Positions 45,606 through 54,836 of a stretch of 64,000 bases of DNA are shown in pieces (the first letter of the stretch is position 1; each line of letters opens with the position of its first letter). Below the pieces are notes generated by a model that saw nothing but the letters and a program-made list of their open reading frames with translations, did no database searches and was not told where the DNA came from. Origin of the DNA: Clostridiales bacterium (lineage in GTDB: Bacteria; Bacillota; Clostridia; Lachnospirales; CAG-274). The DNA lies in assembly GCA_018371275.1 (NCBI GenBank), contig JAHALF010000001.1:124001-188000 (forward strand), given 5' to 3'. Position numbers and translations under genes: made by a program.

Positions 45606-45615
45606 TTATTTTAAA

Positions 45616-46734
45616 TTATTTTTTATTAAAAATAGTTTTTTCTGTATCTTTATCAAAAAGATATACTTTATTTAAGTCAAACATATATTCAATATCACCA
45701 GTTGTTGGTGCATTATCAACAGTAGCTGTTTTAATAATAATTTGTTTTTTATTTTCTTCTATATGAAGATATGTTTCAGCACCTAAGTTTTCATAAACCT
45801 CTATTTTAGATTTAAATACTGTATTGCCATCTGCTGTAATGTTATTAATAAGACATTTAATATTTTCTGGTCTAATACCTAAAATAACATCTTTGCCAAC
45901 ATACCCATCTTCTTTTAATACTGTTTGTTTTTCTGATGATAATTCTATTTCTTTACCTAAAACACTAACTAATACTTTACCATTTTTCTCAACCACAGAA
46001 GCTTCTAAAAAGTTCATTTGAGGCATACCAATGAAACCAGCAACAAAAATATTTTGTGGGTTTTCATATATTTCTTTTGGAGAATCTACTTGTTGGATAA
46101 TACCATCTTTCATAACAACAATTCTAGTACCAAGTGTCATAGCTTCTGTTTGGTCATGTGTAACATAAATAAATGTTGTATTAAGCTCATGATAAAGTTT
46201 AGCAATCTCAATACGCATTTGTCCTCTAAGTTTAGCATCAAGGTTTGATAAAGGTTCGTCCATTAAGAATACTTCTGGGCTACGAACAATAGCACGACCC
46301 ATAGCAACCCTTTGTCTTTGACCACCAGAAAGTGCTTTTGGTTTTCTATCTAAAAGATGCTCAATATCTAATATTGCAGCAGCAGCTTTAACTTTTTTAT
46401 CAATTTCATCTTTAGCTACTTTTCTAATTTTAAGAGCAAAAGCCATATTATCATAAACTGTCATATGTGGATATAACGCATAGTTTTGGAAAACCATTGC
46501 AATGTTTCTATCTTTAGGTGCAACATCATTTACGATTTTATCTCCTATGTATAATTCACCACTAGATATTTCTTCAAGACCAGCAATCATTCTAAGTGTA
46601 GTAGATTTACCACAACCAGATGGTCCTACAAAAACAATAAACTCTCTATCTTCGATATCTAAATTAAAATCTTTAACAGCTTCAAATCCATTATCATATT
46701 TTTTTACAATATTCTTAAGTCTTAATCCTGCCAT
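45616..46734 (-). CDS. ABC transporter ATP-binding protein, sugar (UgpC/MsmX/MalK) type
   Basis: A 372-residue ATPase. The nucleotide-binding domain has Walker A GPSGCGKST, Q-loop VFQNYALYPHMT, signature LSGGQRQRVAMGRA, Walker B EVFLMDEPLS and the H-loop VTHDQTEA. A C-terminal OB-like regulatory domain of about 130 residues (TOBE) marks the carbohydrate CUT1 type. Such ATPases often serve several sugar transporters in Firmicutes; no permease or binding protein is nearby, which fits an MsmX-like shared ATPase. AGGAGG is 8 bases before the ATG at 46734; the ATG at 46740 is only 2 bases away and thus unlikely. Confidence 0.93.
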   Translation of the reverse strand: MAGLRLKNIVKKYDNGFEAVKDFNLDIEDREFIVFVGPSGCGKSTTLRMIAGLEEISSGELYIGDKIVNDVAPKDRNIAMVFQNYALYPHMTVYDNMAFALKIRKVAKDEIDKKVKAAAAILDIEHLLDRKPKALSGGQRQRVAMGRAIVRSPEVFLMDEPLSNLDAKLRGQMRIEIAKLYHELNTTFIYVTHDQTEAMTLGTRIVVMKDGIIQQVDSPKEIYENPQNIFVAGFIGMPQMNFLEASVVEKNGKVLVSVLGKEIELSSEKQTVLKEDGYVGKDVILGIRPENIKCLINNITADGNTVFKSKIEVYENLGAETYLHIEENKKQIIIKTATVDNAPTTGDIEYMFDLNKVYLFDKDTEKTIFNKK

Positions 46735-46778
46735 TTTCATATCCTCCTAAAATATATAAATTAGCTAAAAGCTTTTTG

Positions 46779-47270
46779 TTAAATATAATTAAATAATGTT
46801 GGATTATCCTTTTTTAATATAGATAATAATTCTTCATCTAATCCTACTAAATATCCAACTTTTTTGCCATTTTTATCATTAATAAAAATGACAACTTCTT
46901 TAAGATTTAAACCTTTTATAGTACATCTTGTAAATTTATCATCTTTGGATAAACTATTAATGTTAGATACTTTTAATATACTACCAACATTTATATTTGC
47001 TATAACTTTCCTTCTTTTTTTACCTATTATTTTTGATATTGTTATATCTTTATCATAATATTCATATTCATATTCTAAAAATTTTTTAGACATATAAATC
47101 TCTATTAATATAAAAACTATAAATATAGGTATTGATAAAAATATACCCAATATGCCAACTATAGCAAATATAGCAATTCCTATTAACAGTATAGATTTAC
47201 TAATAATGTTAATAGTATTTGGTAATGTACCATAATCTTTTGTTATAAACTGTTCATAGAACTTATTCAA
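46779..47270 (-). CDS. DUF6106-like membrane protein
   Basis: A 163-residue protein with a short N-terminal stretch (FYEQFITKDYGT), one long or two close membrane helices (about residues 22-60) and a soluble C-terminal domain. The YEYEYYDKDITISKIIGKKRRK pattern, where a E-Y-E-Y-x-Y-x-x-x-D-I-x-I/K-x-K-R segment follows the helices, resembles DUF6106, a small Clostridia family of unknown function. GAGGTGA favours a TTG start at 47270; the frame is open to 47309. It precedes the sugar-ABC ATPase by 44 bases. Confidence 0.6.
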   Translation of the reverse strand: MNKFYEQFITKDYGTLPNTINIISKSILLIGIAIFAIVGILGIFLSIPIFIVFILIEIYMSKKFLEYEYEYYDKDITISKIIGKKRRKVIANINVGSILKVSNINSLSKDDKFTRCTIKGLNLKEVVIFINDKNGKKVGYLVGLDEELLSILKKDNPTLFNYI

Positions 47271-47335
47271 AAAATTCACCTCAGCTATCATTAGCTTAGT
47301 TAAAATCAACTTAAAATAAATGTTAATTTATACTT

Positions 47336-47364
47336 AATATAATATTTAACCATTAAAAAGTCAA
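47336..47364 (-). promoter_or_regulatory. Candidate promoter for the DUF6106-like gene
   Basis: Minus strand TTGACT (47359-47364), 17 bases, TATATT (47336-47341). The region to the sigF stop (47498) holds no other gene. Confidence 0.5.
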
Positions 47365-47497
47365 CATTTGTTTAAAATCTTTTTTAATTTTGTTTAATTT
47401 GCATACCATATAATAAAATATATGTACTAATTAAACAATTATAATTTTTATGTTAAAAAAAACTACACTTATTTTGAATATTCTGTTTAGCTATATT

Positions 47498-48217
47498 TTA
47501 TCCAAATTTTTCTCTTATTTTAGATAATACCTTTTTTTCTATTCTAGACACCTGAACCTGAGATACACCTATTATTTTAGCAACTTGGCTTTGAGTTTTA
47601 TCTTCAAAATACCTAAGAGTTATTATATCTCTTTCTCGTGGCTCTAAATTTTTTATTATATCTTTTAAAACAATATTATCAACTATATTCTCTTGATTAT
47701 CATTTTTAAGCTCTAGCTTATCTATCAAATATACACTCTTTCCATCACTTTGATAAACTGTACTATATAAAGATTCCACATCTCTGTCTGCATCTAATGC
47801 TAATACTAAATCTTCTACTGATACATCTATAGCTATAGCAAGTTCATTAATAGTAGGTTCTTCATTATTTTTTTTAGTTAAAACATCTCTCATATATTTT
47901 GCTTTAGTAGCTATTTCTTTTAAAGGTCTAGATATTTTTATAATGCCATCATCTCTTAAAAATCTTTTTATTTCTCCCATAATCATAGGAACAGCATATG
48001 TTGAAAACTTTACATCATAATTTATATCAAAATTTTTTATACATTTTAAAAGTCCAATAGAACCTATTTGATATAAATCTTCTAAATCACACCCTCTATT
48101 TAAAAATCTTCTTACCACACTCCATATAAGTCCAGAATTTTCTTCTATTATAATTTCTATAGCTTTTTCATCACCATTTTGTGCAAGTTTTATCAGTTCT
48201 AATATATCACCATCCAT
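47498..48217 (-). CDS. sigF: Sporulation sigma factor sigma-F
   Basis: This 239-residue factor has region 2 (GLIWSVVRRFLNRGCDLEDL, YQIGSIGLLKCIKNF, FSTYAVPMIMGEIKRFLRDDG) and region 4 with the helix-turn-helix QSQVAKIIGVSQVQVSRIEKK. It matches sigma-F in wording and in context, being the third gene of the spoIIA operon. AAGGAGG is 8 bases before the ATG at 48217; the TTG at 48235 overlaps that site. Sigma-F acts in the forespore and is held by SpoIIAB. Confidence 0.95.
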   Translation of the reverse strand: MDGDILELIKLAQNGDEKAIEIIIEENSGLIWSVVRRFLNRGCDLEDLYQIGSIGLLKCIKNFDINYDVKFSTYAVPMIMGEIKRFLRDDGIIKISRPLKEIATKAKYMRDVLTKKNNEEPTINELAIAIDVSVEDLVLALDADRDVESLYSTVYQSDGKSVYLIDKLELKNDNQENIVDNIVLKDIIKNLEPRERDIITLRYFEDKTQSQVAKIIGVSQVQVSRIEKKVLSKIREKFG

Positions 48218-48234
48218 TAGGTAACCTCCTTGCA

Positions 48235-48663
48235 CTAATTTTTTATTTTCTTTTCCAAATAAATTTTTGTACCCTTGTCTACTTCTGATGTTACTTTAAT
48301 ATTATCCATAAAAGTTTCCATAACAGTAAATCCCATACCAGAACGCTCCATATGTGGCTTAGATGTATAAAGAGGCTCCATTGCTTTTTCTAGATTTTCT
48401 ATGCCCTTGCCCTTATCTTCTATATCTATGTATAATACATCTTTTAATATTTTACAATTTATATATATTTGTCCATTTTCTATGCCCTCATATCCGTGTA
48501 TTATAGCATTTGTAACTGCCTCTGAAACTGCCATTTTTATATCTTCTAGCTGTTCTAGTGTTGGGTCTAATTGTGTAGCAAAAGCTGATACACTAACCCT
48601 AGCAAAGGCTTCATTTTTAGAGTTAGCATCTAATATTAAGCTTATTTTATTATCATACTGCAT
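48235..48663 (-). CDS. spoIIAB: Anti-sigma-F factor and kinase SpoIIAB
   Basis: A 142-residue GHKL-fold protein with AVSEAVTNAIIHGYEG (N-box), IDIEDKGKGIENLEKA (G1) and MERSGMGFTVMETFMD (G2). It binds sigma-F and phosphorylates SpoIIAA. It lies between spoIIAA and sigF, as usual; GGAGG before the ATG. Confidence 0.95.
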   Translation of the reverse strand: MQYDNKISLILDANSKNEAFARVSVSAFATQLDPTLEQLEDIKMAVSEAVTNAIIHGYEGIENGQIYINCKILKDVLYIDIEDKGKGIENLEKAMEPLYTSKPHMERSGMGFTVMETFMDNIKVTSEVDKGTKIYLEKKIKN

Positions 48664-48676
48664 TTTAATACTCCTC

Positions 48677-49012
48677 CTATATGCTATTTATAGCCTCTTC
48701 TTTTGTTTGAAAACAAGCTATTAACTTATTAAGTCCAGACATATCAAATATTCTCTTAGCATTATCCTTTAACCCAAAAGCACAAGCTTTACCACCCTTT
48801 TCCTGTGCTATTTTATATCTTCCTATAATCATACCTATACCAGAACTATCCATAAATCCTACATCCTCAAAGTCTAAAATTATATTATTACAGCCTTGTT
48901 TATTAAATTCTCTATCTATTTTATCTCTTATATCTTCTGTATAATGATGGTCTATCTCTCCATATAATTTAACTAACAATGTTCTATTAATTTTTTTACA
49001 CTCTATCTTCAT
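48677..49012 (-). CDS. spoIIAA: Anti-anti-sigma factor SpoIIAA
   Basis: The 111-residue STAS-domain protein has the phosphorylated Ser in GFMDSSGIGMI (Ser57). AGGAGG places the start at 49012; the frame extends to 49072. First gene of the spoIIA operon. A sigma-H-type promoter was looked for in 49013-49176 and not found with confidence; the gap is shared with divergent lexA. Confidence 0.95.
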   Translation of the reverse strand: MKIECKKINRTLLVKLYGEIDHHYTEDIRDKIDREFNKQGCNNIILDFEDVGFMDSSGIGMIIGRYKIAQEKGGKACAFGLKDNAKRIFDMSGLNKLIACFQTKEEAINSI

Positions 49013-49176
49013 TACTTTTCCTCCTTTGTTTATTATATATATATAATAACTTAATATATATATATTTATCAACTTAAATTAAACTCATTAATTTTACTTT
49101 TTTTAATAAAATACTTTACTTTTTACTAAATAATGATAAAATATTTATATATTATACATTTTACGTGGGGTGAAAT

Positions 49177-49787
49177 ATGGAGCCATTAACAGAAAAACAA
49201 CAGCTTATATTAAATTATATAAAATCTCAAGTCAAATTAAATGGTGCTGTTCCATCTATTAGAGAAATTTGTAAAGCATCTGGTCTATCCTCTACCTCTT
49301 CTGTCCATCTTCATCTAGAAAATTTAGAAAAAAAGGCTACATAAAAAGAAAACAAGCTAAAACTAGAAATATAGAAATTTTAGAAAAAAACTTTTATAAC
49401 AATAATTTTGAAGAATTAGTTAATATCCCTATATTAGGTAACGTGTCTGCTGGATTACCTACCCTTGCAGTAGAAAATATAGAAAGCTATTTTCCTATTC
49501 CTATTTCATATTTGAAAAATAATGATGCTTTTATGTTAAAAGTTTTTGGAGATAGTATGGTTAATGCTGATATATACGATGGAGATTTAGTTTTAGTAAA
49601 TAAACAGCCTACTGCTAACAATAAGGATATTGTTATAGCATTAATAGATGATGAAACAACTTGCAAAAGATTTTTTATAGAAAATAATACTATAATTTTA
49701 AAACCAGAAAATGATTTATATGAACCTATAAAATCTAATAATATTTCTATATTAGGTAAAGTAATAGGTCTTTTTAGGAGTTTTTAA
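49177..49787 (+). pseudogene. lexA: lexA interrupted by a one-base frameshift in a poly-A run
   Basis: The ATG at 49177 opens a LexA N-terminus with winged HTH (PLTEKQQLILNYI, VPSIREICKASGLSSTSSVH), but the frame stops at 49342-49344 after 55 codons. The rest follows in another frame from 49335 to the TAA at 49785: GYIKRKQAKTRNIEILE, the NVSAGLP cleavage site, catalytic Ser in GDSMVNADIYDGD and Lys in TTCKRF. The switch sits in GAAAAAAAGG (seven A, 49328-49334); eight A would give an intact 203-residue LexA. So one A is missing, by error, mutation or for slippage. LexA represses SOS genes. No GAAC-N4-GTTC box is seen upstream. dnaQ follows 2 bases after. Confidence 0.85.
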
Positions 49788-49789
49788 AT

Positions 49790-50443
49790 ATGAATAAAGA
49801 TTTTTTAAACAATTTAATAAAAAAGTCTGATTTAAAAAACACTGACTATTTTGTATATAATCAGTCTAAAACAAGAAAAAATAACAGAATAGAAAAAATA
49901 ACATTTAATACATTATCCGACCCAAATTTTAAAGATTATATTGTATTAGACTTTGAAACTACTGGATTATCTCCTATTAATGATAAAATTATAGAAATAG
50001 GAGCTGTTAAAGTAAAAGATAATATTATAATAAATAAATTTGATACATTAATAAATCCTAAAGCGCCTATTCCCCCTTTTATATCAAGTAAAATTAATAT
50101 TACTAATGATATGGTTAAGGATAAGCCTTTTATTGAATATATTTTCAAAGATTTTATTAATTTTTTAGAAGATTTACCATTAGTTATACATAATGCAAAA
50201 TTTGATATGGGATTTTTAATAACTAACTGCAAAAATTTAGGCTTTAATATAAATAACTCAGCTTTAGATACAGTCTCAACTACAAAAATGATATTTCCAG
50301 AACTAAAAAAATATAATTTAGCTTTTTTATGCAATCATTTTAATATATCAAATCCAAATGCTCATAGAGCAATGTCAGATGTATTAGCTACTTATGAACT
50401 TTACAAAATATTATATAATGAAACAATAAAAAAAGACTATTAG
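49790..50443 (+). CDS. DnaQ-like 3'-5' exonuclease
   Basis: This 217-residue protein carries a DEDDh exonuclease domain: LDFETTGLSP (DxE), VIHNAKFDMGF (NxxxFD) and AHRAMSDVLAT (HxxxxD). It may proofread DNA or degrade RNA/DNA ends; stand-alone forms are common in Firmicutes. The first 40 residues form a basic, Asn/Lys-rich extension. AGGAG upstream; it lies 2 bases after the lexA stop. Confidence 0.88.
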   Translation: MNKDFLNNLIKKSDLKNTDYFVYNQSKTRKNNRIEKITFNTLSDPNFKDYIVLDFETTGLSPINDKIIEIGAVKVKDNIIINKFDTLINPKAPIPPFISSKINITNDMVKDKPFIEYIFKDFINFLEDLPLVIHNAKFDMGFLITNCKNLGFNINNSALDTVSTTKMIFPELKKYNLAFLCNHFNISNPNAHRAMSDVLATYELYKILYNETIKKDY

Positions 50444-50462
50444 TTAAATGATAGTCTTTTTT
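50429..50462 (+). terminator. Terminator after dnaQ
   Basis: Perfect 12-bp stem (50429-50440 with 50451-50462), 10-base loop, T-run. It overlaps the stop codon. Confidence 0.92.
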
Positions 50463-50582
50463 ATTTTATTATACTATAATCAAATTAAATATGTTTTACT
50501 TAAAAAAAGAATTTATATTCATTCTAAATATATTATATATTATAATATTATTTATGCTAATTTTTAATATTATTATAAAAAA

Positions 50583-51410
50583 TTAACTTCTAATAAAAGG
50601 ATATTTTATCTCCTTTGACAGCAACCCATTATAAGCATCTACTTTTCTAAAAGTATTTCCCATCATTTCACTACTTCGATAGGCTCTAATCTCATCTATA
50701 TTATAATCTACTATATATATTTTTTCACTAAATTCATCTGCCACAAAAATTTCCATATTGTTACTATTCCCATTTTTATCCCAAGCAATAGGATTAAATG
50801 CACAAGAACTTCCTGCATTTTTACCTGGTGGATTAGCCATAACAACACCAAACATATTTTCATAAGCCCTTGTTTGTAAAGCATTTACTCTAGGTTTCAT
50901 ACCACAGCAATTATTAGGTACTAAAACAATTTCTGCTCCTTTTAACATAAGCATTCTAGCACTTTCTGGATATTCTCTATCATAACAAATCATAATACCA
51001 ATTTTCACACCATCAAATTCACATACTTTAAATTCTTTACCACTTTCAAGACACTTTTCGTCTGAAAAATCGCAAGTATGAACTTTTATATATTTCATAA
51101 TTATATTACCATTTCTATCTATAACAAAAGCACTATTTTGAGGTTTATCTATCCCCTTTGTAAAAGCTGTTATTACAACACCTATGTTTAAATCTTTTGC
51201 TATATTACAAAATTCTTTAACATAATCACTATTATCTGATATAGCTTGTTCTTTAGTTATTGGTAAACTATACCCTGTTATAAAACATTCTGGAAATAAA
51301 ACTATATCTGCACCTAAACTTTTGGCTTCTTTAATAGCATCTATACCTATATTTACATTCCTATTATAATCTAAATCATAGTAACTTTTTTGTACAACTG
51401 ATATTTTCAT
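50583..51410 (-). CDS. Nitrilase-superfamily carbon-nitrogen hydrolase
   Basis: A 275-residue protein with the catalytic triad Glu (FPECFITGY), Lys (KYIKVHTCDF) and Cys (GIMICYDREYPES). The DREYPES context matches amidases such as omega-amidases or N-carbamoylputrescine/beta-ureidopropionase-like branches; the exact substrate is not set. It is the last gene of the Liv-type ABC operon, starting 3 bases after livF with AGGAGG ahead, so I infer that it acts on the imported compound, possibly an amide or nitrogen compound. Confidence 0.88.
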   Translation of the reverse strand: MKISVVQKSYYDLDYNRNVNIGIDAIKEAKSLGADIVLFPECFITGYSLPITKEQAISDNSDYVKEFCNIAKDLNIGVVITAFTKGIDKPQNSAFVIDRNGNIIMKYIKVHTCDFSDEKCLESGKEFKVCEFDGVKIGIMICYDREYPESARMLMLKGAEIVLVPNNCCGMKPRVNALQTRAYENMFGVVMANPPGKNAGSSCAFNPIAWDKNGNSNNMEIFVADEFSEKIYIVDYNIDEIRAYRSSEMMGNTFRKVDAYNGLLSKEIKYPFIRS

Positions 51411-51413
51411 ATA

Positions 51414-52118
51414 TTATCCTCCTAAATATGCTTTTTTAACCTCTTCATTACCTAAAAGGTTTTTAGCATCATCAGATATAACCACTTTACCTGTTTCTAA
51501 AACATAAGCCCTATGAGATATATTAAGTGCCATTTTAGCATTTTGCTCTACCAATAAAATGGTCATACCTTGCTTATTACACTCTTTTATTATTTCAAAA
51601 ATTTCTTTAACAAGAATGGGGGCAAGACCCATAGATGGTTCATCCATCAAAAGCATTTTAGGATTACTCATAAGAGCTCTACCTATTGCAAGCATTTGCT
51701 GTTCACCACCAGATAAAGTACCTGCCATCTGTTTTAACCTTTCTTTAAGTCTTGGAAAAAGTGTTAAAACTCGTTCATATTCATTTTTTATAAAATTTTT
51801 ATCTTTTACTAAAAAAGAACCCAATTCTAAATTTTCTTGTACAGAAAGTTGAGAAAAAACACGTCTTCCTTCTGGTACATGTGCAATACCTTTTCTTACT
51901 ATTTTATCTGCTGATAGATTATCTATTTTACTTGATAAAAAGCTAACTTCTCCACTAGTAGGCTTTAAAAGACCAGAAACTGCATGTAAAGTAGTAGTTT
52001 TACCTGCACCATTCGCACCTATTAATGATACTATTTCTCCCTCATTTACATCAAATGTTATACCTTTAATAGCGTGTATTACACCATAATAAACTTGTAA
52101 ATCATTTACTTTTAACAT
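51414..52118 (-). CDS. livF: Branched-chain amino acid-type ABC ATPase LivF
   Basis: This 234-residue ATPase has Walker A GANGAGKTT, signature LSGGEQQMLAIGRA and Walker B MLLMDEPSMG; the LivF-type VPEGRRVF motif marks it. GAGGTGA puts the start at the ATG at 52118; the frame extends to 52139. Next to livG. Confidence 0.93.
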   Translation of the reverse strand: MLKVNDLQVYYGVIHAIKGITFDVNEGEIVSLIGANGAGKTTTLHAVSGLLKPTSGEVSFLSSKIDNLSADKIVRKGIAHVPEGRRVFSQLSVQENLELGSFLVKDKNFIKNEYERVLTLFPRLKERLKQMAGTLSGGEQQMLAIGRALMSNPKMLLMDEPSMGLAPILVKEIFEIIKECNKQGMTILLVEQNAKMALNISHRAYVLETGKVVISDDAKNLLGNEEVKKAYLGG

Positions 52119-52131
52119 AATTTCACCTCTT

Positions 52132-52890
52132 TTAATCACCTAAATAAGCTGCTATAACTCTAGGATTATTTATAACTTCTTGTGGTTCTCCACTAGCTAT
52201 TAACATTCCATATTCTAAAACAAAAAGTCTTTCGCAAATTCCCATAACAAGTCCCATATCGTGCTCTATTAATAAAATTGCTGTATTAAAGTTTTTTCTA
52301 ATAATAGCTATTGTTTCCATAAGCTCTGCTGTTTCACTTGGGTTCATACCAGCTGCTGGTTCATCTAAAAGAAGTAATTTTGGATTACTAGCTAAAGCCC
52401 TAGCTATTTCTAATTTTCTTTGCTTACCATATGGAAGATTAGACGCTTTTTCGTGTATAAGACCATCTAAATTAAATATTTTTAAAAGCTCTATAACTTT
52501 TTCATTTGCCTCTTTTTCTTCTTTAAAATATTTAGGAAGTCTAAATATACCTGTAAAAGCACTATATTTCATATTAGAATTATAAGCTATCTTTACATTA
52601 TCTAGTACAGATAAATCTTTAAAAAGTCTAATATTTTGAAAAGTTCTAGCTATACCTAAATTATTTATTTGATATGGCTTATTTCCCAAAATACTTTTAC
52701 CATTAAATTGTATATCACCTTCTGTCGGTTGATATACACCTGTTAAAAGATTAAAAAAAGTAGTTTTACCTGCACCATTAGGACCTATAAGTCCTACTAA
52801 CTCCCTCTCTTTTATATCAAAATCTACATCTGAAACGGCTTTTAGCCCCCCAAAAGTTATACCCAAACCTGTTGCCTTTAATAAAGACAT
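52132..52890 (-). CDS. livG: Branched-chain amino acid-type ABC ATPase LivG
   Basis: A 252-residue ATPase with Walker A GPNGAGKTT, LARTFQNIRLFKDLS-type Q-loop region, signature LPYGKQRKLEIARAL (LivG form with YGxQR) and Walker B LLLLDEPAAGMNP. The C-terminal ABC domain ends VIAAYLG as in LivG. GGAGG before the ATG. Its stop lies 13 bases from livF. Confidence 0.93.
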   Translation of the reverse strand: MSLLKATGLGITFGGLKAVSDVDFDIKERELVGLIGPNGAGKTTFFNLLTGVYQPTEGDIQFNGKSILGNKPYQINNLGIARTFQNIRLFKDLSVLDNVKIAYNSNMKYSAFTGIFRLPKYFKEEKEANEKVIELLKIFNLDGLIHEKASNLPYGKQRKLEIARALASNPKLLLLDEPAAGMNPSETAELMETIAIIRKNFNTAILLIEHDMGLVMGICERLFVLEYGMLIASGEPQEVINNPRVIAAYLGD

Positions 52891-52906
52891 ATTAATTCCT
52901 CCTTTC

Positions 52907-53872
52907 TTATTTATTTTTTTTCATAAATTTATGTATTAATTTACTCATAGAAAATTCATATCTACCAAATAAACCAGATGGTTTAAATATCATTATCAAT
53001 ATTAATAATAAAGAATATATAAGCATTCTATATTGAGAAAACTCTATTAATACTTGAGGTATGGCAACTAATATTATAGTAGCTACAATAGAACCAGTCA
53101 TACTTCCCATACCACCAAGAACAACCATTATTAATATTTCTATAGAATAGTTATAATTAAATTTAACTGGATCTAGTACCATTTGATAATGTGCAAATAA
53201 ACTCCCTGCTATACCAGCAAAAAAAGCAGATATAGAAAATGCAAATATTTTATAATATACAGTATTTATTCCTGATGCTTCTGCTGCTATTTCATCTTCT
53301 CTAATAGATAATATAGCTCTGCCATGTCTAGAATTAATAAGTGTATTTAATATGTATATAGTTAAAACTGTTAGAATAAACACAATAGTAAAGTTAGAAT
53401 AATATTCTATACCTATAAACCCTTTAGCACCGCCTGTTACATCAGAAAAATATATAATAAGCCCTCTTATCATCTCACCAAATCCAAGAGTTAATATAGC
53501 TATATAGTCTCCTTTAAGCCTTAAGGCTGGTATACCTATTATAATACCAAAAATCCCCGCTAAAAGTCCTGATAATATTAATGCTAAAAGAAACTCTATA
53601 CCAGATGGTAACTCTACATATTTTGTAAAAATAGCTGATGTATAAGCTCCAATAGCCATAAATCCAGCATGTCCAAGAGTAAGTTGACCTAAAAAACCTG
53701 TAACAAGGTTAAGACTAACTGAAAGTATTATACTAATCATTATAAGCACTATTATACCTTGATAATAATTATTAAGTACACCTGTACTTATTAAAGAAAA
53801 TATTATACCATATAAAATTAAAACACAAATAATATTTATTAAATAATTACTAAACTTCTTCAAACAATACAC
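52907..53872 (-). CDS. livM: Branched-chain amino acid-type ABC permease LivM
   Basis: This is a 321-residue permease with about 10 hydrophobic segments and the LivM signatures SLNLVTGFLGQLTLGHAGFM and ISIREDEIAAEASGI (the EAA loop). The start is uncertain: the frame opens with GTG at 53872 directly after the livH stop; a TTG at 53863 is possible. Confidence 0.9.
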   Translation of the reverse strand: MYCLKKFSNYLINIICVLILYGIIFSLISTGVLNNYYQGIIVLIMISIILSVSLNLVTGFLGQLTLGHAGFMAIGAYTSAIFTKYVELPSGIEFLLALILSGLLAGIFGIIIGIPALRLKGDYIAILTLGFGEMIRGLIIYFSDVTGGAKGFIGIEYYSNFTIVFILTVLTIYILNTLINSRHGRAILSIREDEIAAEASGINTVYYKIFAFSISAFFAGIAGSLFAHYQMVLDPVKFNYNYSIEILIMVVLGGMGSMTGSIVATIILVAIPQVLIEFSQYRMLIYSLLLILIMIFKPSGLFGRYEFSMSKLIHKFMKKNK

Positions 53873-54742
53873 CTACACTTTCTCTTTAACATTTTTACCA
53901 AGCAATCCTGATGGTTTAACAAGAAGTATTAATATAAGCACTGCAAAAACTATTACATCTGTAAGATTTGTTGATATATATGCCTTTGTAAATGTTTCAA
54001 CAATCCCCATTATTAATCCTCCTATTACAGCTCCAGGAATTGTTCCTATACCACCTATTACAGCTGCAATAAAAGCTTTAAGCCCAAAAACAGAACCTAT
54101 TGTTGGCTCTATAAGTTTATAAGATACACCATATAACCCTCCACCAACAGCTGCTAAAGCAGAACCTATGGCAAATGTCAAAGCTATTGTATTATTTACA
54201 TTTATCCCCATTAATGTAGATGCACCTTCATCTTCAGATACAGCTCTCATAGCTTTACCTGCTTTTGTATATTTAATAAACAATGTTAAAACAATCATAA
54301 GAGCAAAAGATACTATAATAGTAATAATATTTACATAACCTATATCCGTACCTAAAAATCTAACACTTCCTGCCAAAGCATTAGGAAAAGGCAATGGATC
54401 TGGTTTTATTAATATAACTATATTTTGCAATAGTATACTAACACCTATTGCTGTTATAAGAGCCGATATTCTTGGCGCTTTCCTAAGTGGTTTATAAGCT
54501 ACTTTTTCTATTAATACACCAAATATGGCACAAAATAACATAGATGCTATTACAGATAACCAAAAAGGCATACCCATACTTTTAGTAAATATTAATATAA
54601 AATATGAACCAAGCATTATTATATCACCGTGTGCAAAGTTTATAAGCTTAACTATACCATAAACCATAGTATAACCAAGAGCAACAAGAGCATAAACACT
54701 TCCTATACTTATACCATTTATTAATTGATTAAAAAAATCCAT
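53873..54742 (-). CDS. livH: Branched-chain amino acid-type ABC permease LivH
   Basis: A 289-residue permease with eight or so helices and the LivH motifs NGISIGSVYALVALGYTMVYG and RAVSEDEGASTLMGI (EAA loop). It pairs with LivM. AGGAG before the ATG. A terminator-like hairpin (54778-54810) separates it from livJ. Confidence 0.92.
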   Translation of the reverse strand: MDFFNQLINGISIGSVYALVALGYTMVYGIVKLINFAHGDIIMLGSYFILIFTKSMGMPFWLSVIASMLFCAIFGVLIEKVAYKPLRKAPRISALITAIGVSILLQNIVILIKPDPLPFPNALAGSVRFLGTDIGYVNIITIIVSFALMIVLTLFIKYTKAGKAMRAVSEDEGASTLMGINVNNTIALTFAIGSALAAVGGGLYGVSYKLIEPTIGSVFGLKAFIAAVIGGIGTIPGAVIGGLIMGIVETFTKAYISTNLTDVIVFAVLILILLVKPSGLLGKNVKEKV

Positions 54743-54777
54743 ACTCCAACTCCTTACTTCAATATTAAATATTTATA

Positions 54778-54810
54778 AAAATTAAGGGAGATATAATCTC
54801 CCTTAATTTT
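54778..54810 (-). terminator. Leaky terminator between livJ and the permease genes
   Basis: Perfect 15-bp stem (54778-54792 with 54796-54810), 3-base loop, with a T-rich tail on the minus strand. Such hairpins after a binding-protein gene usually let part of the transcription through, giving more binding protein than permease. Confidence 0.85.
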
Positions 54811-54836
54811 TATTTTATTAAATTATTAATAATATA

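Larger units (their letters stand above)
45231..45615 (-). other. rpoB leader and upstream gap
   Basis: Contains the rpoBC promoter (45518-45546), a predicted leader of about 280 bases, and in it a hairpin-like inverted repeat CCGAATAC (45308-45315) with GTGTTCGG (45338-45345), one wobble. On the transcript this is followed by TAATTTTTT, so it looks like an attenuator. A second small hairpin (AAGCTT repeats at about 45256-45272) sits nearer the ATG. No gene is seen here; the expected L10/L12 genes are absent. Confidence 0.5.

Noticed and set aside
49013..49176. SOS box or sigma-H promoter in the lexA/spoIIAA gap
   Set aside because: No GAAC-N4-GTTC and no clear sigma-H -10 (GAAT) was found by eye on either strand.
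49443..49787. A separate LexA-like peptidase gene starting at GTG 49443
   Set aside because: That GTG has no ribosome site and falls at the LexA cleavage site; the upstream bases in the same frame continue LexA, so it is a fragment of the frameshifted gene.
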